Positions 1-11,184 of a stretch of 64,000 bases of DNA are shown in pieces. Under the pieces are notes generated by a model. The model worked only from the letters and a program-made list of their open reading frames with translations, had not been told where the DNA came from and searched no databases. Numbering within the stretch: the first letter of the stretch is position 1; the number at the start of each line of letters is the position of its first letter. Position numbers and translations under genes: made by a program. Source of the DNA: Piezodorus guildinii (Eukaryota; Arthropoda; Insecta; Hemiptera; Pentatomidae); contig CM041297.1 of assembly GCA_023052935.1 (NCBI GenBank), positions 106,197,563 through 106,261,562 on the forward strand. The letters are read 5' to 3'.

Positions 1-1205
1 ATGGAGTATGAATGAGAGATACACCATCCTACGATATACTCAGTTTCCATAAAGTGTATACCCCTCTCTCTATTCATTTCTTAGGAAGATAAACATCATA
101 TTTCTTTCGGTTCAGAATACGTTTCCTCTCTGTATGGCGATTTTTAAATCAAACTACTGATGCCTATCAAAAATGGGATCTCCTCATGTTTTATGTTATC
201 ACAAATAAACAAAAAATTACAATTGTATGAAATGGCGAAAAGATTTTGGTACAACGATCAAATTAAGATGAAGTAACTGACATTAGTTTCTGTAATAATT
301 ACGTTGTACAATGGGAGCTGACCTTTTCTGATATTGAACTCTCTTACATCAGCCAGATTTTATCTCTATCAAAAGGATTCTGTTTGTCAATGTTTGTGAA
401 CTAATCTACTCAATAAAGATTACTTTCACATCTGCATTTATAAATATTTATTCTTTTATATTTTGAATCATAACAATCTCTAAATTATATTTTCGAGGTG
501 CATATGTTACTTCATACACATGAGAAAAAAAAAGAAAATAATAAGTGAATTGTCATATGAGTCATTTATAACACCATATTTAAAACCAGATTTAGACTGT
601 AATAATTATGGATTATTATTGTTTTTATTATTGTAGTGACTGTAAGTAGTAGATATATTAGCAATAATTGATCCTCAGGGTCTTTACTGCTGAACAAGTA
701 AGTAAGGGAATCAGTAATAATATTGATATTTTTTTTATTTTAAACTCTATTAAAATATCGGATAATAATTAAAATAAGAAAAGCCACAGGTCTTATTTGT
801 TTAAATGTTTTACCCTTGAACTACAAACTTAAAACCGGTAGTTCTCAGTATTTATTACTTCATACTGAAAATTTTATGTACAAATAACATTAAAGTTGAG
901 ATGCATTTTCTTTCTTTCCTCATTATGTTAAGTTCAAAACTGTACACTGACATTTTATGTTTTTTAACTGAAGTTGATTTTTTTTTAAAATTTAATTTGT
1001 TAACTTCATTATCTTAGTTTAATACATTTCGATTAATATACCATTTTCAGGGGTATGTTGATTGCTTAAAAAAGATTTAAGTAAACCATCTTATGGATAA
1101 AAGTATTAGAGAAGCTAAAACTTAAAATTAAAGCTAGTTTAAGCACGTAACATTACTTGAAGACAAAATAAACGAGCGAATCGTTGCAGAATAAAATATC
1201 AAAGT
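1..1205. other. AT-rich stretch, nothing recognised
   Basis: No open frame longer than chance, no RNA gene and no TIR or TSD structure was seen. It consists of AT-rich sequence with short homopolymer runs. Confidence 0.5.
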
Positions 1206-1222
1206 AAAATTAGGATTCTAAA

Positions 1223-1227
<5 letters not shown>

Positions 1228-1259
<32 letters not shown>

Positions 1260-1740
1260 CTTACCCTCTGGTTTTATTTTCGAACAAAATACAAATACAA
1301 ATATAATATGTATAGCTGTCAGATTTGTCCTTCTGTTACCCGGAGGTATTCTAAAGAGGATTGCTATATGCGCTGGATGCACTAGTAATCTTTCAAGGGC
1401 TTCTTCTAAGCCTTTATTTATCCATTGCAAAATGGGAGGGACCATTCTTCAGGGTTTTGGTAATAAATTGAGTTCAGACATAGTCCGAACTCCTTCCCTC
1501 GGCGACAACGTCAACGAGAGGTAGTGATCCTTGCCACCTCCCAGGCTTGGGTGGTGGGGTGATATCAGAAAATAATGGATTAGCACAGGCCTTCAGCCCA
1601 TCAAAGAATTTAATGTGCCTCCGGCTGATATATTCAGGCACTGTTGGCAATACTAATTCCTGATGAAGGATATGGTTTCTGGCCCTCTGTAAGTTGGTAC
1701 CTCTGACAATCCGCCGAAGGATGGAGTTCTGGAACGTCTG
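1228..1740 (-). mobile_element. 5'-truncated Jockey-like LINE 3' end with TSD
   Basis: On the minus strand this encodes the last part of a LINE reverse transcriptase ORF. Segments such as SILRRIVRGTN and EYISRRHIKFFDGL match the C-terminal region of the other Jockey-type LINEs in the window (compare SKILRKILNAPYF at 46.6 kb). A 3' UTR follows, then a long pure poly(A) tail, seen as poly(T) from about 1229 to 1259. The 12-bp sequence TTCTAAAATTAA flanks the element at 1216-1227 and 1741-1752, a perfect TSD that fixes both ends. The copy is strongly 5'-truncated and cannot move by itself. The long uninterrupted tail suggests a fairly recent insertion. Confidence 0.8.
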
Positions 1741-1905
1741 TTCTAAAATTAAAAAAATTTTTGAAACTCTTTTGGATAATCCCAAACATATATATTTTTC
1801 GAGAAAATCGGTTGAGCTTTTCAGAAGAAAGCATTTTTTTTTTTCCTCCCTCATACAACGATTAAGGGGCTTAAAATGTGCAGAAGCTGCTTTCTCAAAG
1901 GTGTG

Positions 1906-2175
1906 AGAATCAATGGTATAAATATGGTTCTGATATACGTGGGGGTATATTTAACATGCTTATTTCGCTAGGCCCTTTCTATGAGCTGATAGGCAGTGAT
2001 GAAAAGCTTAAAAATTAAGTGATTGTTGTGTATAATAATATAATAGATCATTTAATGATTTTTTTTTTTTTTTTTTTAAACTCAATGTAATTCTTTTACC
2101 TTTTTTTATCTCTTGCTTTATGCAATAGTTCTTAAATAAATTTTAACAACGGTGGTACGTGAAAGTCGTGTGACT
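1906..2175 (+). repeat. R-family repeat, decayed 3' part
   Basis: Shares the R-family order of landmarks: a GGTATA..ATATGG block, then a TGATGAAAAG..AAACTAA-like block, a TAATAATATAATAGAT block, and an end resembling GGTACGTGAAAGTCGTGTG. A poly(T) tract of about 17 nt interrupts it. The copy is diverged and lacks the 5' half. Confidence 0.5.
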
Positions 2176-2179
2176 TTTT

Positions 2180-2997
2180 ACTATTATTGTAATTTTTAAT
2201 ATTATTTTTCTATATTCATATTCTAGTTATGTTGTCATACACTTATTGTATTCCTTTTTTATATATTATACTATAAATTAATACATAGTATAATTACTTA
2301 CCATTATAGTACTACATATTATACTCAGCTTTATATTACTTTATATTATACTTTAGTTATATTACTTTAGTGACGTTACTTGGAACGAACGATGGATGAT
2401 GGAACCAACGATACAGAAGACCCAAGGTGGGAGGAATCTAAGACCAGGGGTCGTATCCAACAACTTGGAATTACTTTATTACAGACTCTCCCCAACCTCT
2501 TCCCATTCCCTCTTTATCAATTATTCCCACTTTCTACCCCCTAATAAAGGATTTAATTAAAAATTGTAATTAAGGTGCAGGGAGCATTCACGGCAGGGGG
2601 AGGGGGCGGCTAAGAACATTTTGGTAAATTCCTTTTGCATCTTTTATATTTACTCAGACAAACGTTTCGGTCCTTTTTGAGCCGTTTAAGTTAATTCAGC
2701 CCTTAATAACTCCGAAAGAGGTTTCGTCCATTACATTGTCCTTTCCACCAAGTTTGTAATTAGCGTTCATTTTAATTTTGGCGGAATCTCTCTAATCTTT
2801 ATGACTTTGCATAAGTTGTTATTTGTTACACTTTACTCTTTAATCGCAGACAAAAAAACAAAAAAAAACATACTACTTCCGCTTACCTTCTTAGTTAAAA
2901 TCAGTTTAAGGACTTTTAAATAAACTAAGAGATAAAAATGTAATCACATTAAATTTCGATAGAAACAATATTCAAGAAAATATTATATTACACATAA
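2180..2997. other. Unassigned intergenic sequence
   Basis: No coding or repeat signature was recognised. Around 2380-2640 it is noticeably less AT-rich than its surroundings, with a G-rich run near 2596-2610, but it contains no ORF. Confidence 0.4.
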
Positions 2998-2999
2998 TA

Positions 3000-4283
3000 T
3001 CGGGCTGATGCGAAATTAATGCAGGTTTCCTCTATTGCAATATCTTAATTCCAATTGTGTAAACAAAGCTAATCCTAACATTGATCATTATTATACCAAA
3101 ACAAACCTTATCTAATACCCTCTCTTTCACCATGAATTTGTTTAGTAAAATCGTTTTGTTCAGTGTGTTCAAAGGTCTTGAATCGAAAATGTCAAAGTGC
3201 GATTTTCGTCAAATTTATTTTTACGAATTTAAATTAGGGCGCAGCGCTGCGCAAACGGCTCGTAAATTAATGAAGTGTGGGGTCAGGGGGCTATTAATGA
3301 GTGCACGGTGCAGCGTTGGTTCCAGAAGTTTCGCAGAGGAGATTTCGACCTCGAAGACAAGGAAGGTCGGGGCCGTCATCTTGCTCTGGACAACGACCAG
3401 CTGAGGTCAAAAGTGGAAGAAGACCCAACCAAAACCACACGAGAAATGGCGGCGGAACTCGGTGTGAACCAATCCACAGTTGTACGCCACTTGGAAGCAA
3501 TTGGTAAGGTAAAAAAGTTGGCCAAGTGGGTGCCACACCAATTAAACGACCACCAAAAAAATCGCCGCTTTGAAATCTGCTCCATGCTTGTGACACGCAA
3601 TAAAAATGATCCATTTCTCGATCGCATTGTGACGTGCGATGAAAAATGGATCTTATACACAATAGAAGGCGTTCTAGCCAATGGCTGGGCAAAGATGAAC
3701 AACCAAAACCTTTCCCGAAGCCCAACCTGCACCCAAAAAAGGTTATGGTCACAGTTTGGTGGTATAATGCTGGTGTTATTCACTACAGCTTTCTCAATCG
3801 AGGTGAGACTATAGCTGCTGACAAGTACTGTCAAGAAATTGACAGCATGAATCAAAAATTGCAACGTCTTTGCCCAGCATTGATGAATCGGAAGGGGCCG
3901 ATCCTGCTCCACGATAACGCCAGACCACACGTTGCACAACCAACGCTTCGACGACTGCACGAGTTGGGCTACGAAGTTCTCCAACATCCGCCTTATTCAC
4001 CTGACCTCTCTCCTACAGACTTCCACTTTTTCAGGCATCTGGACAACTTTTTGAGGGAGAAAAATTTTCAAAACCAGGACGACATTGAAAATTCTTTTCG
4101 TGATTTCATTGAGTCCAGGGATTCAGATTTTTTTTCTGGTGGAATAAGAAAGCTTGTTGAACGTTGGCAAAAGTGCATTGATTCAGATGGAAATTATTTC
4201 GATTAAATATATATGGTTAAAGTAAACATATGGCGTATTTACAATACCTACTAAAAACCTGCATTAATTTGGCATCAACCCAA
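3000..4283 (+). mobile_element. mariner transposon, near full length (copy 1)
   Basis: A 1284-bp element flanked by TA dinucleotides (2998-2999 and 4284-4285). Its terminal inverted repeats are about 28 bp: the left end reads TCGGGCTGATGCGAAATTAA and the right end inverted reads TTGGGTTGATGCCAAATTAA. Size, TIRs, TA target and the encoded transposase all fit Tc1/mariner, most like the Hsmar1/cecropia group (recognised from family knowledge). It is about 98% like copy 2 at 40639 by eye outside the latter's deletion, so the family moved recently. The transposase frame is broken, so this copy is not autonomous. Confidence 0.9.
3189..4206 (+). pseudogene. mariner transposase pseudogene, two frameshifts
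   Basis: The reading frame begins MSKCDFRQIYF with a helix-turn-helix N-terminal region and ends CIDSDGNYFD, so nearly the whole mariner transposase of about 340 residues is represented. One base is missing near 3265 (copy 2 has AATATTAA where this copy has AAATTAA). A second frame change occurs near 3660, just after the TCDEKWIL motif. The catalytic residues are still visible: D in TCDEKW, D in LLHDNARPH and D in SPTDFH. The last two are separated by 34 residues, the mariner D,D34D signature. The WVPHQL linker motif is also present. Each frame alone gives only a partial protein, so this is inferred to be non-functional. Confidence 0.9.
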
Positions 4284-4303
4284 TATATTATACAAAAAAA
4301 TAA

Positions 4304-4608
4304 AAGAAAGCCTGTACCACTACAATCCATGAAGGATCTTGGCTCAGTACACGTACTGTTTCTAGGCCAATTAGAGTGCAATGAGGTGATCAGGCCTTAA
4401 TCATGCTCAGACGCCAGGTATTTCCCCAATTATGTTGGGTACCCACTTTGTAGGGGCTGGGGCTTCCCCCAGGAGAGTCTCCATACCCTAGGGTCACCCC
4501 TCGTCAGAATTAACAGAATCAATAATATTCTGCCACAGCCGGGATTCGAACCCAGGACCCGGAGAACAATAGGCAGGACCTCTATCCACCAGACCACGCC
4601 ACACCCTT
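4304..4608 (-). mobile_element. tRNA-derived SINE (SINE-A family)
   Basis: Read on the minus strand, the head resembles a tRNA promoter: an A-box-like GTGGTCTGGTGGATAGAG followed by a B box GGTTCGAATCC. Its non-tRNA body is shared with 20650-20746/25172-25340, 26535-26795 and 46140-46290. This copy has the longest body seen here and starts about 20 bp downstream of mariner copy 1. RNA polymerase III transcription is inferred from the boxes only. Confidence 0.8.
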
Positions 4609-4679
4609 ATATTATATAATACAAGAATATTATTATTATTTTCAAGAATATAGTCAGTTTCAAACTCATTTCATCACTC

Positions 4680-4795
4680 TGCATCAAGTTTTACAACTTT
4701 GTGTATAATATCTTTATGAAATCTGAAGCTTTGCTACGGTATATCATACGTATATATTAATGTTTTTTGTTAAAAAATAATGATATTAATATAAT
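4680..4795 (-). repeat. R-family fragment, weak
   Basis: Contains the R-family landmarks CTTTGTGTATAATAT and a TACGGTATAT-like block in inverted orientation. Short and diverged. Confidence 0.35.
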
Positions 4796-4818
4796 ATAGA
4801 TATAAATATAAATATAAA

Positions 4819-4820
<2 letters not shown>

Positions 4821-4900
<80 letters not shown>

Positions 4901-4907
4901 ATATATA

Positions 4908-4978
<71 letters not shown>

Positions 4979-5027
4979 TTATTTATTTATTTATTTTTTT
5001 TTTTTTATTATTTTTTTTTTTTTCTCT
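4821..5027. repeat. (AT)n microsatellite with ATTT and T-rich tail
   Basis: Nearly pure AT dinucleotides from about 4821 to 4975, interrupted by TATG units, then ATTT repeats and T-runs to 5027. Apparent ORFs of alternating Tyr/Ile across it are artefacts of the repeat. Confidence 0.95.
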
Positions 5028-5777
5028 GGATCACGAAGTTTCCTTTCTTCCCTTCCACACTTCCTTCATCCACAATGGAGTGCTGAGCCTTCCTCTCCTC
5101 CGACCACTTCTTTTCTACACACACCTCCGCAGCAAGGAATCTCATTTGTTCAACAAGTTTCCGGAATTTGACTGTATCCATGCAAACCTCGCTTGTTATT
5201 TTCAGTTTGGCTGTTTCGCTTTTTATCTCTAAAAGGAGATAAGAGGTGACTTTTTCCTTTAAATAATGTACCTAATTTTAATTTGAAAAAGGGATTGATA
5301 CTAGAATAAAAACATTTATTCAAGCTCCAACAAAGCCTGGTAAAAATATCTGTGTTATCACTACTAAATAATTTAATATTAATTATTTTAATCGAGTTGT
5401 ACAAATATTAGTAACTTATAACATGTTTATTGAAATTTTAGAGAAGTTAGCAGAATTTCTTGAATATCGTACATTCGTTTTTATGTTATCGGTGGCTTGG
5501 TTTTTATAAAGAGTATCGAATCTTAGGTCGCACGCACATGCATTCATAGTGTACTTATAGATTTTAAATTTATTTGATATTTAGGTTTATTTTTTGCGTA
5601 TTGAAGATGTAAAAAATATTTGCGAAAAAGCTATAAGTATTATGAATTCGATTACTTTTAAAGTCATCTAATTAGAAAATACATAGAGATTATTTTTTTA
5701 TACCACTTTTTCGCAGTTATAGACTTTTAAAGAACGGTCTTACTGACAAGACTGATTTTAAATATTATATCATCTGC
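5028..5777. other. Unassigned sequence
   Basis: No gene or recognised repeat. The first 200 bases are pyrimidine-rich and less AT-rich than their surroundings, but hold no supported product. Confidence 0.4.
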
Positions 5778-6185
5778 TTCTTCTCCTTCTTGTTTATCCT
5801 TCCTCTCCACCACAACAGCATTGTGAGGGAGTCGCATATAGAGCCTGGTCCAGACATTTCTATCCTGTACTATTTCTCTTGCTGAATTCCAGTCAAATTT
5901 TCTTTACCTATAGGCCTTCTAGATCCCTTCCACCAAAATCTTCCTTGGTCTTCCTCTGGGCATCCTTCTCTCCCTTACCACCTCACACGCGATTCTTCGA
6001 CATACTTGAGACATGGTCAAACACCTTAGCTGCTTTTCTTTGATAAAATCCTCGGCCGAATTAAAGTTAAATCTTATTGTGGTATTTCTAATCATGTCCC
6101 GCTTTGTCTTACCCTCCAATTTCTTTCTCCATAGCCTGGAGTTGGCCTTTATGCTTAGTAGTGAGGGCCCAGGATTCGCTGGCTA
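5778..6185 (-). mobile_element. LINE C-terminal remnant next to first coding exon
   Basis: The minus strand reads as the tail of a LINE polyprotein. A KEKQLRCLTMSQVCRR segment corresponds to the QLRWFGHVxRM-type motif, then comes a PRGRPRKILVEGI segment and, in the same general frame, SAREIVQDRNVWTRL. This order (QLR..HV..M, RGRPR..W, R..W) is typical of RTE-like and related LINE C termini. There is no intact frame. The remnant ends about 70 bp before the splice acceptor of the LRR gene's first coding exon, so it occupies the end of the upstream intron. Confidence 0.6.
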
Positions 6186-6254
6186 TGTCAGTATTTCTAG
6201 TTATAGTAAATATAAAATGAAAATATAATATAATAATCTAATTTATAATGTTTC

Positions 6255-6256
6255 AG
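6255..6256 (+). other. Splice acceptor before the start-codon exon
   Basis: A pyrimidine-leaning stretch ending TTTCAG at 6251-6256 precedes the ATG by 21 bases. The exon bearing the start codon would therefore begin at 6257, which implies a non-coding 5' exon upstream. That exon and the promoter were not located. Confidence 0.55.
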
Positions 6257-6277
6257 TGATGACGGATACCGGCTGAT

Positions 6278-6384
6278 ATGGTTCAATTGCTGGGAGTGGC
6301 TTCCATAGCCCTCGTCCTCACAGCGGTGGCTGGCACTTTGCCTGACTTGGAGTGTCCCGATGACTGCGATTGTCACTATTTTAG
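6278..6384 (+). CDS. LRR membrane protein, coding exon 1 (signal peptide)
   Basis: Encodes residues 1-35 plus two bases of codon 36. The start MVQLLGVASIALVLTAVAGT is a classic signal peptide, followed by the beginning of a cysteine-rich LRR N-terminal cap (C26, C30, C32). The donor is AG|GTTATT at 6385, phase 2. Joining to exon 2 gives an Arg codon and continues the cap to C43. The start is the first ATG of this exon, and no other methionine lies upstream in frame within it. The protein is described under the third exon. Confidence 0.85.
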
Positions 6385-6751
6385 GTTATTATTATTTTAT
6401 ATTATATAATATATTATTACATTCAATATTGATCATTATTTTATTTTATATAAATTATATAGAAAACATAATAATAATAAGATAGTAAATAAAAATGAAT
6501 GAACTTACATTTTTTGAAGTTACAATATATTAATAACATATTAAAGAAGTTGTTATACACATCATTAACATAACAATAGGTGTCCAGTCCTTTACTGTAT
6601 TTAACTCTTAAGGGAGTATTTATTGTAATTGTTTATCTCTTTTATTTAGTGTGTTCAAAGATTCCGTAGTGTTCTAAAATATGTCTCGTTTGAGAAAAAA
6701 ATATATCTTGTAATCAGAGCAGTTCCTAGTCTGCAATCATTGAGTATTTTT

Positions 6752-7324
6752 ACTTTCACTTACTATATATAGTAAGGAAAGTATTGCGATCGTGAAAATT
6801 TTCGAATTCCAGTTTTCAACGGAAATACACGTTTTAGGGTCCCCTGAGTCCAAATAACCAAGTCCCGCAAAAAGGTCTGTGTGTGTGTGTGTCTGTGGTA
6901 ACTCCCGGGCGGAAACGGTAAGTCCTATGAAACTGAAATTTCATATTTAAGACAACTATACGCCCGAGACGTGACAAAACTTTTTTCATCAAAATGAGCT
7001 TACCAGAAGAGGCACTTTATATCATGCATTTTGCACCTTTTTTCGATTTTCTCAAAAACGGTTCCGACGATTTTGATTAAACTCGCTATATCGATGTAAA
7101 ATTAAATGGGCTTTAATATCATGTAGGATTTATTTGGATAAAAATGGTCTGACAGGGCTTAAATGCCGATATTTTAAATTGTCTTCCTCTAAAGTACCTT
7201 TAATTTTTTAGATTCAATAATAATAACTAGATTATCTTGTTAGCGCTGATGAAAAACAGGTAAATATATAAATTGAATAAATTCGATACCCAACTAAAGG
7301 AGAAAACAGAAAAAATATATTTTT
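6752..7324 (+). repeat. R-family, 573-bp 5' part, tandemly duplicated
   Basis: Starts ACTTTCACTTAC followed by an 18-bp palindrome CTTACTATATATAGTAAG and a (TG)n run. It ends at TATATTTTT, where a second copy of the same 573 bp begins. Only a handful of differences were noticed between the two, for example AAAAAGG versus AAAAAAG before the TG run. This indicates a very recent duplication or an assembly artefact. Confidence 0.85.
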
Positions 7325-8231
7325 ACTTTCACTTACTATATATAGTAAGGAAAGTATTGCGATCGTGAAAATTTTCGAATTCCAGTTTTCAACGGAAATA
7401 CACGTTTTAGGGTCCCCTGAGTCCAAATAACCAAGTCCCGCAAAAAAGTCTGTGTGTGTGTGTGTCTGTGGTAACTCCCGGGCGGAAACGGTAAGTCCTA
7501 TGAAACTGAAATTTCATATTTAAGACAACTATACGCCCGAGACGTGACAAAACTTTTTTCATCAAAATGAGCTTACCAGAAGAGGCACTTTATACCATGC
7601 ATTTTGCACCTTTTTTCGATTTTCTCAAAAACGGTTCCGACGATTTTGATTAAACTCGCTATATCGATGTAAAATTAAATGGGCTTTCATATCATGTAGG
7701 TTTTATTTGGATAAAAATGGTCTGACAGGGCTTAAATGCCGATATTTTAAATTGTCTTCCTCTAAAGTACCGTTAATTTTTTAGATTCAATAATAATAAC
7801 TAGATTATCTTGTTAGCGCTGATAAAAAACAGGTAAATATATAAATTGAATAAATTCGATACCCAACTAAAGGAGAAAACAGAAAAAATATATTTTTAAT
7901 GAAATTTTTCGTTTTTGAACATAAGAGCAGTAATATACATGTATGATATACCGTTGGAAAGCTAAAGATTTTAGAAAAAATATCATCTCATACACAAGCT
8001 TTTAGAAGTTAATAGAGAGTGATGAGAAGAAGATAAAACTAACTGATTATTTTAGATAATAATATAATAGATTTTTTAATAAAACACATGTTTATATATA
8101 AATTCAATTTGATTAATTCCTTAATAGTTTCACGTATGTTTATCTCTAACTGTATTTGAAAATTCTTTCATTGATTTTAAAAATCGAGGTAAGTGAAAGT
8201 CGTGTGTTGCCCGCACCAGATTTTTTTGTGT
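7325..8231 (+). repeat. R-family, full-length copy
   Basis: Runs from ACTTTCACTTAC to GGTAAGTGAAAGT..TTGCCCGCACCAGATTTTTT. GTAAGTGAAAGT near the 3' end is the exact inverse of ACTTTCACTTAC at the 5' end. Interior landmarks are a (TG)n microsatellite, a TATACCGTTGGAAAGC block and TAATAATATAATAGAT. No coding capacity was seen. Other full copies lie at 12645-13596, 16345-17232 and 34577-35507. Confidence 0.85.
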
Positions 8232-8555
8232 AAAGAGGGAAATTGTTAACTATTCTCATGGCTAGATTTTGTATTCTCTCCAGTTTTTTATAGTTAGTTA
8301 GGCAGGTCGAACTCCACACGGGTGAAGCATAAGTAAGTTGAGAGTTGAGCTCAGTTTATAGAAAAATTTTATAAATTTTTTACGTGGCTGAATCTGTTTT
8401 TCCATAATTGTGAAAGATCTGTCCAGGGTTTAGCCACGATATTTTACGGTATATGAGCTGATTTCATAATAATTTTGCGATCTATTTGTGGTCTGTAATT
8501 CGTGAAAATGATTGTTTCTGATTTACTAGGATTGATATTTAGTTTTCAGGTATGA
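8213..8555 (-). mobile_element. Jockey-like LINE reverse transcriptase remnant
   Basis: The minus strand gives KLNINPSKSETIIFTNYR, then after frame changes LTYASPVWSSTCLTNYKKLE and RIQNLAMRIVNNFPLYT. These match the thumb/C-terminal region of Jockey-type reverse transcriptases (the PVWTYASQIYG-like motif is also seen at 21.2 kb). There are stops and frameshifts, so it is a dead fragment. It abuts the 3' end of the R-family copy. Confidence 0.65.
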
Positions 8556-8599
8556 GTCCGTTGATTTTTCTGATGTTTTTTTTGTAAACTGTTGACTAT

Positions 8600-9193
8600 A
8601 GTATCTGTACGAAAGAATGATGAATACAAGGCTGTGTCGTACGCGTATAAGGTTTATAATATATAATAACTTATACGCGTGTCGGAAGTCGGAAACGAAA
8701 ATATTGAAATGAGTTTGGGACAGATAGATCCTTGAGAAGAGACTAGCAGTAATAGGAAAAGTGCTAAAGAAAGGTTTGTTGATTCGGATATAACATTTTC
8801 TACAGGAAAGGTAAGAATGGATGATATGGATTATATACCGAGGGAACATTAATGAAATTAATTTGTAGATAAGTTCAGCGTGTCAGACGGTAAATCTCTT
8901 TTCTCAATGCGTTTTTTCATTATTGTTTTCCAAGAGTACGTACGTCCTAGAAAAGTAGTATCATTCATTCCTTTGAAACATTCACATAAACTTACTTTGG
9001 CCCTGAATTGCTTGGAATATCTCAATTTTAGCGTTTGAATTAAGAGGCCTTGTGAAAGGTGAAACGTTTCCCGTAATTACAGTTTGCTTCCAACTTAAGT
9101 CGGATCCAAAACTTTTCTAACCTTCAAATTATCAAAAAAAGTAGAAGAAAAAAAAACAACTTAAGTTTCCTTTTAGCGTCGATTTCTTACGTG

Positions 9194-9228
<35 letters not shown>

Positions 9229-9939
9229 AATAACTTTTACTTTAAACAACTCAGGGGTAAAAGGGCAAAAAGGAAAAGGTGTAATCACGAGTTAGTGGCT
9301 GATTAAAAGCGTCTTGTTATAATAATTTTTTTTTTTTTATTTGAATCCAATAGTTATAAATCATATATTTTTTTTTTAATCATATTAATAAAATGCATTT
9401 GTTGTAAATTAAAAAACACAAAATCTTTTATTTAAATTTTTAATCATAAATACTATAATAGCTAATCGATTTATTCATTAACACATTTAGTAAAATACAT
9501 AATTATTATACATAATTCACAAAAAATACAAAACTTTCAATCGCAATTTTTAAGAGTGACAACGAACTCACCACCATATGTTTTAAACGATGCCCTATAT
9601 ACTGACTTGGCTATTCCGACTACAACAAACCATATTTAAATGACTTACAAACGATTTCACTGCAAACAACATGGACAAAATTAACAAATTTGTTCAAAAC
9701 ATGTCTACAACTGACATACCATACATAATTTTGCTTAGGCTGTAATGTAGTTGGATGAGGGTCCACCTGACCTAAAAATATAGTTCTGCTTAAAGTCAGG
9801 AGGATGCACCACTAGATGGTGTTTCCTTCATGGCTGCCTACGCCATCATTCCTTATATTTTAGCACATTGCAGTTTTTTGCAGGTGTGAATAAAATGTTG
9901 ATTGAAAAAAAAAGTGTATTTTTAACCTATAACGTTGAT
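8600..9939. other. Unassigned intron sequence
   Basis: No gene seen. An 11-bp inverted repeat (ACGCGTATAAG/CTTATACGCGT) lies at 8641-8681. A poly(T) run of about 27 nt at 9198-9224 could mark the tail of an unidentified antisense retroposon. The rest is AT-rich. Confidence 0.4.
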
Positions 9940-9949
9940 ATAATTTCAG

Positions 9950-10222
9950 GATAAATTGGGTGACAGACTGTTCAGAGTCCAACCTTACATCCGTGCCTAC
10001 TTACGAAGAGGGTCTATCCCCGAATGTCTACGTCTTGGACCTCTCTGGCAACCAGATCGAGTCGGTGGAGACCTTCCCTGAAGACGTGAGGCTGAGGAGT
10101 CTGAAACTGGCGGACAACCTCCTGACCAAGGTCACGCACCAGCAGTTCGCGGGCCTCAAGTTCTTGTTGGACCTCGACCTCTCTGGCAACAAGATAACCT
10201 ACGTCGAACCAGATTCCTTCAA
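9950..10222 (+). CDS. LRR membrane protein, coding exon 2
   Basis: Encodes residues 36-126 plus two bases of codon 127. It finishes the LRR N-terminal cap (C43) and holds the first leucine-rich repeats (VYVLDLSGNQIESV, LRSLKLADNLLTKV, LLDLDLSGNKITYV). The acceptor is TTTCAG|GATAAA and the donor CAA|GTGAGT. Both introns are phase 2, so the 273-base exon is a frame-neutral cassette of 91 codons. It is less AT-rich than the introns, and its repeat periodicity is regular. Confidence 0.9.
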
Positions 10223-10919
10223 GTGAGTTACCTTATCAAATATCATTATCCGTATTATTAGATTATCATTTAATTATGATTATATATACTAATAGTTAAG
10301 ATGACCTCTATTTTCTTATTCTTTATACTCCTTTCACAACTCCATTACTAAGTTTTTACTTCGTCTAAGCAACAGATATTTCAAATATTTTTCAAATTGT
10401 AAGTTAATGCGATGATTTAGATTAACCTTATAATAGTCGTGTAATGTTGCCTTTTGTTAAGTGGAAGATGAGAGCGTTTGTTTAGTAAGTGTTAAAGTAG
10501 CAAAAAATGTTAAGAAGTTTCTTGTCTTTTCAGTCTTGTTTGATCATTCCATGTAAGTCGTTTGTCATGATGTAGTTCTAGGTATGTATCTGTTTAACAG
10601 GCCATTGCGAAGAGCTATTAATGGATAATGTAGGGCAGGAAGTCATAGGTTCGCGACGAAGGATAAAGGTTATTTGATGGGATTTATTGGAGTTTAGAAT
10701 AATATTTTTAAAATACTTGTAAAATGAAGTTCTCTTTTATCCTCGATTATTAGCCAAAAGTTAGGGAAGAAGTCATTAACTACCCTACCTGGCATTAGCT
10801 GGTTTTAGTGCCTTTCCTTAAATTAACCTTCAGTAAATGTGAAAACTTGTGGTTGTAAAAAAAAAAAAAAAAAAAAAAAGGAATAAAGTCATTCAGTGAA
10901 GGAAGTAGAATAGGTTATT

Positions 10920-11150
10920 TGTTATTTCCCCGCCCTGATGGAAGTTTAAAAGAGGGAAAAGACAAACCCTTTTTGATAAAGCCGAAGACAAGGGCCGGCC
11001 GTAAATCGAAGGGCAGTGGGCCAAGGATCAGCCTATCGCCCGCACCCGATTTATTGCTCCCGTTCTAAACCCTTCCGCGATTGTGTCTTCTCTGTCCGCC
11101 GATAGCTGCTCCGTCCATTTGTTAAGTCGCTCCGTCCGATCTTTTACAAT
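10920..11150. other. Less AT-rich non-coding island in intron 2
   Basis: A stretch with visibly higher GC than the flanks (for example GGGCCGGCCG near 10993), no ORF, no TIR and no match to other repeats in the window. It could be an old conserved regulatory segment or the remains of an unidentified element. The rest of 10223-11180 holds nothing recognised apart from a poly(A) run near 10858-10879. Confidence 0.3.
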
Positions 11151-11184
11151 CCTATTTATTTACAAACCTTCGATAATTGATAAT

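Larger units (their letters stand above)
6385..9949 (+). other. Intron 1 of the LRR gene
   Basis: GT...AG intron of 3565 bp, acceptor ATAATTTCAG at 9940-9949. It holds a partial and a full R-family copy in tandem, a Jockey-like LINE remnant, and unassigned AT-rich sequence. Confidence 0.85.

Noticed and set aside
3294..3987. Antisense ORFs in mariner copy 1
   Set aside because: Opposite-strand shadows of the transposase frame.
4821..5171. ORFs of about 115 codons across the AT array
   Set aside because: Alternating Tyr/Ile translation of a microsatellite; also seen at 18.9, 49.9, 53.5 and 62.8 kb.
7232..7426. Peptide containing LDSGDPKTCISVENWNS as a conserved protein
   Set aside because: It recurs only as the translation of the R-family repeat (also 13.5 and 17.1 kb) and varies in frame with the TG run.
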